Below, piece by piece: positions 56,654-64,000 of a DNA stretch of 64,000 bases (position 1 is the stretch's first letter; every line of letters begins with the position of its first letter). A program made the position numbers and the translations under genes. The notes beneath the pieces are model-generated. The model was not told the DNA's origin and did no database searches. It was given only the letters and a program-made list of their open reading frames with translations. The DNA comes from Dictyophora rubrovolvata (Eukaryota; Basidiomycota; Agaricomycetes; Phallales; Phallaceae): contig CP114118.1 in the NCBI GenBank assembly GCA_029959195.1, positions 2,542,001 through 2,606,000 of the forward strand, written 5' to 3'.

Positions 56654-57167
56654 GTTCCTAGTCCCGCCTACCGTTATTCATATATTAAACTAGAGTGCAG
56701 TTATGATGATTAGCTCTAATTCATTCTTCTCCACGTTGTAAATCAATAAGAATGTTCACTTTCTTCCAATTCATCGCAGTCTTAACTTGAAAAACAGCCG
56801 AGTTGAGCAAAACTTAGTCTTAGGGAGAGTTCCAAGAAACATTTCGCGAAAAGTAAATCCTTGGGTAACCCTTCGGTATCGTATAAAGACCTCCAAGCTT
56901 TTTCAATCTCGTCTAGTTGCGCTGTGCCTTCCTGGCAGAAGAGACTCTGTGGCGCGAAGGGTCACCGGTCAAAGCCGGGCTCCTAAACCCTAAGCCCCGA
57001 GAAACTTTTTGAGCGAGTCGCAGTCCAATGTAGTCCTGACTTGTAAGGTGTTGGTGATTATTAAACAACAACATTCTTTATATAACATTAATACTCAAAT
57101 AACACAAGAGTGTTCTAATATGAAAAAATCAATAGATCACCACAAGAACTATCCCATAAGAGTAGAT
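56654..57167. other. intergenic between convergent genes
   Basis: Between the stops of the CmcJ-like gene and the laccase gene. A frame at 56787-56993 is open but has no recognisable family. The rest is likely 3' UTR. Confidence 0.4.
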
Positions 57168-59774
57168 CTATTTCTCGCATTCAGGAAGTTGGTTATAAAT
57201 ATTGCAGAGTTCTTCCCATGCTGGATCAGGATGAACAGATTGCGGACCACTACGTATACCTGCAGGGTCTTCGGCGAATACAGCTGCAAGACCAGCCCCT
57301 GCAAAAAGAAAATTCAAAATTAGTGACGTTGCATACCTCTAGTTGAATTAAATTTGTCCGTACTCAAGTGCCAATCAATATGACAATGGATAAACCAGGG
57401 TCCTGGGTTATCGGTGCGGAAACGGATTCGAACGGGGGCTTCAGGTGTGCCACCGCTGGCAACCGTATCCCGACGAGGAGGGTTTATATAGTTTGGAGCA
57501 CCACCGGAGGCGGATTGGATAACAGAAAAAGCATGACCACTGAAATAAACTTATTAAAAGGACGAATCTTAAATTTCAGAATGAGTAATGCATACTGTAA
57601 ATGGAAGGGGTGTCCTGCGCCGCCGACGAAAGCGACCTCGATGGTAGCATTGAAAGGCAAGATCAAAGTATGTTCATTTACACCGAATGTCGCGCTGAGC
57701 GGGATGATCAAGGTTAAAACATTTTCGAGACTAAGCACGGAAATTGAAACCTACTTTTGATGGGTAAGAATGTTCAAAAGAGTCGGCAACGACGGTGACT
57801 GATATTGAATATTGTTAATAAGCTGAACAAAAACATCAATATCAAATGAATTAGCCATAGTTTGTCAGAACCTACCCAGACATCGCCGTTAGACGCGTTG
57901 GGACGAAAAGTGAAGTTGAAAAAATAGTCAGGAGGCGTGTCGCCACCTGGAGCACCCGGGTGGAATATCGGCTAAAAATACCATAGGAGGTCAACGCAAA
58001 GATATATTCAAGAAGAGTTGGTAACGTACGACCAAGCCTGTTTCGTTGAATTGAACTGGTCCTGAAGCAAAAATTTGAGAGCTAGTGGGCTCGCCCGAAG
58101 AAGCACCATCATAGTGAAGAACAGCAAAGGTATCCGAGCCGTTGACTTGACAATGCAATCATCGTTAAAACCAAGATCTAAATGAAGAAGATCGATTAAC
58201 GTTGAGGACTTACAGTTGGGGTTCGTGGTTGAAGTAGTAGATCCCAAGACAGTTTGTGTAGCGCTGAACCCTAATAAGAAACCATTACAATCCCGCCACA
58301 GCTTCGAGTTTCTGATAAGTAATTCTTACAGTAATTATCGATAGTTTGATTGGCATTTATCTGTTCTCTTTGTCAAAATAGGCCACGATTTATCATATAG
58401 ATACTTACAACAACGCTATACCGCTGAGCTGGGAAAATGGGCAGGGAATCGACAACATAAGGTTGGACAGCAATTCCTGCGGTAAAACGAAATTAAATGA
58501 ACCATAAAACTGATGCACTAGAGTACACACCATCTGCTTCGATGATGGTCATACGATGATTTTGGATCGAAACGTTGAAGACGCCTAACATATGATCAGA
58601 AATCCTCCTTAACCAAAGAAGTCGTTCATACTTACCTTCAGCGGAAGCGCCAACAAGTCTTAAACGATATCGTTTTCCTTGCTGTACGTTGATTCTCGTC
58701 AGCGGTACGAGCGATCCGTTCACAAAACGACCAGCTTTATTGATTAATCCTGAATCGGGTACAGGTTCTGGACCACCAGCAAACCATGCCTCTGGGATTA
58801 TAGATTAGAGGACGGAAGGATTATGTTGTTAAGCGACCTGTAACTCACCGTCTATATGCAAAGCTGTATTATGGTACCAATCTGACAATGTTATAACCCT
58901 GTAAAAGAATTAGCTTAAGTCGAGATGATCAAACACAAAGAGTCATAAATATGTACGTTGACGCATTGTCAACATCGTAGAGATGTTTATTAGGATCGTT
59001 GGGATCATCTAAAACACCTCAATAAGAAAAAATATGATAGGCGATGAGACGAATGCAACTAACAAATTACCAAAGGACCTCTAATGCCGTCAACGTATTG
59101 AGTGCTTAAGTGACTGTGATACCTGTGTATTTACGTATATGTGGTCACAACTAGATACCATACCAATTTTAGAAAGTACATACCAATACGTGCCGGATTG
59201 TTCTCCGGGCGCGACGAAATATGTGTATGAATGGCTGGATACAGGTCAACCATCTCAATTTCATGATCCATCTGTCAACTCACTTGGGGGCAATAGGACA
59301 TTGAGTAACGAACGACGGTCCGTCGTTCCTGACAATGTTTATTAATCATCACAAAAGAGAGATGGCATTAAATTTGATCGACTCACTCTGCATTACGATG
59401 CTGGAACTGGAATGAACAGCTTCAGTGCTACTGAATGAGGTAAATAGACTGTATAACATACGATACCATGCCAATGCTAAACGGGATATAAGTTTATGCT
59501 ACTTGAAGAAGACTTCTATATTAAAACTCACAACGCTAGTGCTTCGACGCATGGTCGGGTCGCTCAGACTATTGTTGACCGTAATATAAGCCGTATCCCC
59601 CTTGTTGAAATACAGCAAAGGACCAGGATATTGACCATTGACTAAAGCAGCACTCCGCGTAAAGCCATCCGGGGCAATATCTTTATTGGCCAATGTCCAC
59701 TGGTGAGTGACGACAGCTGCTTCACTCAAGCCAGCGAAAGCCAGGAGAACAAAAGATAATGACTTGAAAAACAT
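57168..59774 (-). CDS. laccase, secreted multicopper oxidase
   Basis: Laccases oxidise phenols and reduce oxygen to water. From the ATG at 59774 a signal peptide [20 protein letters not shown] leads to [20 protein letters not shown]. All four copper motifs are visible across small exons: HWHG with QHRNAE (L1); [17 protein letters not shown] (L2); HPFHLHGHAFSV, whose second His is made at an intron join (L3); and HCHIDWHLS (L4, with the Cys of the type 1 site). Domain 2 includes [32 protein letters not shown] and YWISATQTV-like sequence. Several N-glycosylation sites occur. The end reads [20 protein letters not shown] then [14 protein letters not shown]. The gene looks whole, with about 10-13 introns. 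Confidence 0.9.
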
Positions 59775-61504
59775 CCTTTGTGCAGTTCGACTTGCTTGGT
59801 TTCACTCTGAATATAAATATTAGATTAATTCAAATAAATGGAGCTCTATCAATGCTGGCATGTAACATTTGAGCAACTGAGTCGGCCGAATAAATATTAT
59901 GGCTCATCCGAAGCGCCAGTTCCCTTTCAAGCAGAATGGATAAGGCCGTTTAAGGATTCATTTTGGCGCAAAGCAAAAGGTTCTGATTTAATGGCATACC
60001 ATGCATTCGCAGAATATATGACATACTGAATCACCGTCAATTCTCGGCATTGACTGCAACGCCGCTCAAGTAGTGGGTCAAAGTAACCTGTTCTTTTCTT
60101 TTGAACCAAAGATTAACAATCAATTGTCTGGATTAAAAATTAAGGTTTTGATGAACCTCAAAGTTCGAGATAAAAAAAAGTACCTTGGCCGCTCGTTGAG
60201 TCTAATAATGTCTTTTCTTCAGCCAAGTATTTGCAAATCACGTATAAGAGCTATTTTCAGCTCGAGGGTCCGATTTCAATTAGTTCTGTCATCATACATT
60301 CAAAGTGAAATTCAGAAAAGCTCATAGTGACGCTGAAAATGCTAAAAATGTTGAAAAGTCACCGAATCGGTATATTCTCTCGGCGTAAGTATCACCAAAA
60401 ACGCTGCGTCCGTTGACAGTCGCATCTTCAAAATTTCAACAGGGATCATTCTCTGGCAATCCCTCGCGTCGCCCTGGATTTTCCAATACCACTGTTAGCT
60501 CCAACGCCAGTTCCAGCATCGTTGGAGCTTTCGACATCCAAATTGACATGGATGGTGGAGGAGGGCCCCGGGCTCTGCAGCATTTTTTCGTTGGCAACAT
60601 CCTTCGCCACCCGAAAACTCAATATCAATACTCGGGTCTTAAATGATTTGTTATATGGAGCAATTGAAAGCGCCTTTTCCTGAATTCTAATAGGATGAAC
60701 GAAATCAAGGGGTGTTCAATCCAATCAACTGAAGATCAGGTCTCAGTAGCGTAAAGCGAGGGGTTCTGGCTTACTGGTATGCCGGACTAAGTGTATGGAT
60801 GTACACACCCAGTGAACATTTCAACGGTAGGTTAAAGAGTAGGCTAAAGCCGGTTCCGGCTTCTTCTCAGTTTGACTTGAGCGGACAGTTCATCTTTCCA
60901 TTTCATGCTATGTCAATAATTGTCAAAGAGCACACATACATTCTGAGCATAACTTTCATAAGGTTTGATTATAGTGTTTATCAAAAACCTTGTCAGCACG
61001 GATTTCTTTTTCCGGCTTAGGCAAATAGCTTTCCCCTAAAAAAAGTCGCGCTAATAAGATCTCTTAGAGCCGCTGTAATACTTCCGGGAACCTTAAAGTT
61101 AGGATCGAAAATTACCTTATTTATTCGCCGAGCCCGATGGCTCCTTTTAGAAAAATGTAATATGCTAGGAATGCTTCAAGGAAATTCATTCCCAGAAGTA
61201 TTCCGGAATGTTGGCCAAGACAGGAAGATGATATTCCGAATGTGTAACATGTTGATTCATGGACAACATTAATGCATCGCTAATAGGCACTGTCCAACGA
61301 AATAGTCGAAACTCTTCCAGGTAGAACCTGAGGGAGGCTTCAAAAGGTTGTTCACACGGCGCCGTGCCGTGTGACTGCGTGATGGCTGTGATAGCTGGTA
61401 GGCGTGATTGGCTAATACACGATTATATGATCTTGCACTGTTTTTTCACTACCTTTTTCTCCTGAAATCGTATAAAAGATTTCTCCAATGACTTGGCAAG
61501 GAAT

Positions 61505-61848
61505 TGTTAGAGGTGCTGGTTTGAACAGCGACCTTTATGGGGTCGACTTCTCAGCTTCGGCTGGAATGACCAGGTGTAAGAGTCTGGACTCTTGTCCGAG
61601 TTCCCCGAGTCGGAGACTACAGACGTAGTCAGCTTGTCTTACTTTCATTTATTCTTTGTCTTTATTAATAGTTTCTTTCCATAAGTTCCCTTTTATTTCT
61701 TATTAGATAATCTCTCTTTTTCTTATAAATACTCGAGATGTAGATATTTTATTCTTTAGCTTCTAATTCTACGAAGGTTACTACACTCATTGTTGTCTGA
61801 TCCTCGTTTTATCTGAAGTTCTTGTGTAAAAGTCTTCTGACTTTTACA
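61505..61848 (+). mobile_element. possible solo LTR, LTR-retrotransposon fossil
   Basis: About 344 bases begin TGTTAGAGG and end TTTTACA. They carry a TATA-like CTTATAAATAC near 61720, a pyrimidine-rich tract before it and a hairpin at the 3' end. No internal coding region is attached, so it would be a lone LTR. I could not find a matching target-site duplication at the ends, so the limits and the identity are tentative. It would be a fossil with no coding capacity. Confidence 0.28.
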
Positions 61849-61849
61849 C
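61824..61849. repeat. perfect 11-bp inverted repeat (hairpin)
   Basis: GTGTAAAAGTC and GACTTTTACAC face each other across a four-base loop (TTCT). A related, shorter hairpin (AAGAGTC/GACTCTT) lies near 61576-61593. It may belong to the LTR-like element. Confidence 0.8.
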
Positions 61850-63314
61850 CAGGCTTGATGTCACCACTCGCCTTCGCAAAAAAAAAAACTCAATACGAAC
61901 GAAAAAAGACACCCTGTGGAAGTTTTATAGGTGCAAATGCGGGTGTAGTGAACCTTGACTATTCTTCTAGAATTTTGAAACAACGTTTAACGATGTCAAA
62001 TCCATGGATGATTCAGAACTTGATTGCCGAATAATTGCCCTAGTAAGCGTTTGGATTTCAACCAACAACTTGGTAGCTTCCCGCTGACTTGGAGGTTTTC
62101 ACTTAGATTAGAAATATTTGGGTTGCTGCTTTTGCCCAAAACCTGAGATCATGCGTGCTAAAAACCGTCCACGAATGTATAAAGGTTTGTAAATGAACGG
62201 AATTTCCTGTTAATCCAGGCCTCCAATTTCTACGACCTTCAATAAGTCTCTGTCGGCTTCACTTCATTCGCTGTCAGACAGCCTTCCCGAAGCCAGCACG
62301 CTACACTGCTTACCCCAAACGATTCCGGGCGAGGTTCCTTTGGTTGCAGCTGTACGGGACGGATTGTATCTAGCTTGCGCCAGAACTGGATTCGACGACT
62401 GTTGCAAGCGTATCTGACAAGCAAGCTTAAAGTGGTTTCAAGCTCGCCCTGTCGATCAGGTACCGCATACGAAAATTAGACGTGGGGTAAGTTACAAAGC
62501 GGGTTTGTGGAAAATGTGACGTTGGTTCCTTGACTTTTAGTTGTAGGGGTGAATTTGTTCCTTGCATATTGCAGAGATTACAGCTCATTGCAAACGACTC
62601 GCATACTTGAACTAATCAATTCGTTTTAGAATTTAAAGATACTCTGCAAGGTCTAGAAATGTACTTCAGCGCGCGCCCAGTCAACTCTTAGCAGTCCGAT
62701 TGTGTGCATTGCAGCCCTTAGCTCAGATTGACTTGAAAGGAAAAAAACGTCTTCGTAAGCCTGTGTGACAAAAATAAAAGATCGGGCGTCTCCATTTCCC
62801 TCCGAACGTCGGCAAATATACCGACAACAAATTTTCCTGTCGAAGAAAGCGTGCCGCACACCGATACCTGGATCTTATTGAAGAGGAAGTGGTACGTCTG
62901 CTCGTTGATCTTTTGGCCTTTTATATTTGACCTTTGACGTTCAAGTCAGTGCAATACACTGGCAGCTGCAGTTGATTCATACTGATAAACGTAACTACCG
63001 TGCACTCATGTCAAGCCTCGCCTGAAATTTCTACTTCGTTTATTTTTCTTCACCATCATCGGTTTCAACTAAAGAGAAAGCACTTGCCGCTGGGTCCAAA
63101 TGAGGCCGAGCGGCGGGACTGTGAATTTCAACGAATGCCATTTGTACAAAGCCGGCGCTTGTGCCACAATTAGGATGGAGATCGTGCATCATGCATCATG
63201 ACTCGGATATGTATGTCATTCGGCGGCAGCACTGGCACTCACTAATTCCTTGATGGAATTCGCAGCACGCAATCAAATTTAAATCTCGACTCTTCCTTCC
63301 TTACGCTCCCGCCC

Positions 63315-64000
63315 ATGTTTCCTCAAACTGCAGTCCTGGTCGTGTTGTGTATCACTGGCGTGCTCAGCAGCACGACGTCATTCCAACCCTCAGGAGTACC
63401 CTTTCTCAATCCAGTAACTACCGCACCTGGCTTTACAGCCAATGTTATTTTCTCAAATCTTACCACACCTCGAGGCATAACTTTCGATGATGCAGGCAAC
63501 CTTTTGGTTGTTGAAAGAGGTCTAGGCGTCACCGCTTTTACAGAAGCTCAAAATCAAACCGGCTGGGAACGCACCATCGTTATCTCTAATCCAAACTTCA
63601 CTCAAGGTATCCAGATTCATGGCAACAATCTTTATGTTAGTACCGCAGGGGAGGTCCTACATTATGACTATAATACTCAAACAAAGAGTGTTGTCGGGAG
63701 TCCAGAGATCATCATAAACGATATACCCCCAAATGGAGGTTCGGCTCATCTCTAGTTTAAGAATGAGGAATCACGGGGTTTATACTTTTATTGTAGACCT
63801 GACGACTCATACTCTCCAATTACAGAAACAGGGGGAAACGACAAATATACTCATTGCGAGTGGTCCATTTCAGAATATCGATCCCACTGCTCGTGACCCG
63901 TCCTCAGGCCGTTCTCAAATACGACGTGTCAATATTACCAACCCACAAACAAGTCCTCAGTCATATTTTAATGGGGAATTACTTGCCTTCGGTATCAGGA
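63315..64000 (+). CDS. secreted PQQ-dependent sugar dehydrogenase-like protein (AA12 type), 5' part
   Basis: The ATG at 63315 opens a signal peptide MFPQTAVLVVLCITGVLSST. The mature start follows: VPFLNPVTTAPGFTANVIFS, NLTTPRGITFDDAGNLLVVE, RGLGVTAFTE. The TPRGITFDDAGNLLVVERG strand and HGNNLYVSTAGEVLHYDYNT belong to a six-bladed propeller of the sorbosone/glucose dehydrogenase fold. After an intron (about 63749 on) a further exon gives ILIASGPFQNIDPTARDPSS then RSQIRRVNIT. The gene runs off the window's right edge. In mushrooms, AA12 enzymes oxidise sugars using PQQ and often carry heme and cellulose-binding domains; those parts would be beyond the window. Confidence 0.78.

Larger units (their letters stand above)
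59775..63314. other. gene-poor 3.5 kb stretch
   Basis: Upstream of the laccase. It holds an LTR-like fossil at about 61505-61848. A Gly/Ser/Thr-rich open frame at 60413-60646, readable on both strands, might be an exon relic. The last few hundred bases are the promoter side of the dehydrogenase gene. No other coding exon or RNA was recognised. Confidence 0.4.

Noticed and set aside
1-64000. CRISPR arrays, operons or bacterial mobile elements
   Set aside because: The window is eukaryotic, with introns throughout. No regular spacer-repeat array, no polycistronic layout and no bacterial transposase was seen.

Overview
The window is nuclear DNA of a filamentous basidiomycete, almost certainly a mushroom-forming agaricomycete. 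Genes are dense, split by many introns of roughly 50-70 bases, and separated by short spacers. The families present fit this: a DUF6534 membrane protein, a laccase, a CmcJ/NvfI-type oxidoreductase, a DUF2235 hydrolase, a polyporopepsin-like aspartic protease and a secreted PQQ sugar dehydrogenase-like protein. Exon joins were worked out by eye from GT/AG sites and reading phase. Coordinates of multi-exon genes are outer limits from start codon to stop codon.

Layout. 0-7 kb: the 3' end of an unknown gene, a U2 snRNA gene with its TATA box, a Gln/His-rich protein, a divergent forkhead factor and methionine sulfoxide reductase A. 7-21 kb: DUF6534 protein, coiled-coil protein, tRNA-His guanylyltransferase THG1, an acidic low-complexity protein, DEAD-box helicase DBP6, a large unknown protein, two degenerate tRNA-like sequences, a small membrane protein and a medium-chain reductase. 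22-37 kb: a DENND6-type Rab GEF and the CK2 beta subunit (convergent), then a rearranged tract around the mitochondrial RNase DSS1, then VPS51. 37-48 kb: a large EF-hand/ZZ-finger protein, a Myb-like regulator and an F-box/LRR protein. 48-64 kb: an MFS transporter, the DUF2235 hydrolase, the CmcJ-like enzyme, the laccase, a gene-poor 3.5 kb stretch with an LTR-like fossil, and the start of the PQQ dehydrogenase-like gene.

The most unusual part is 26.4-35.9 kb. DSS1 is flanked on both sides by inserted DNA, and each insertion is bracketed by a direct repeat made from host sequence. On the CK2 beta side, a repeat of about 330-360 bp (DSS1 tail plus CK2 beta 5' region) brackets a cut-off copy of the 55.65 kb CmcJ-like gene and two tandem, unrecognised, one-helix membrane protein genes. 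On the VPS51 side, a repeat of about 50 bp (the shared DSS1/VPS51 start region) brackets an unknown gene fragment and an aspartic protease gene whose front half has been inverted. This suggests that CK2 beta, DSS1 and VPS51 were once direct neighbours and were pushed apart by two duplicative insertions.
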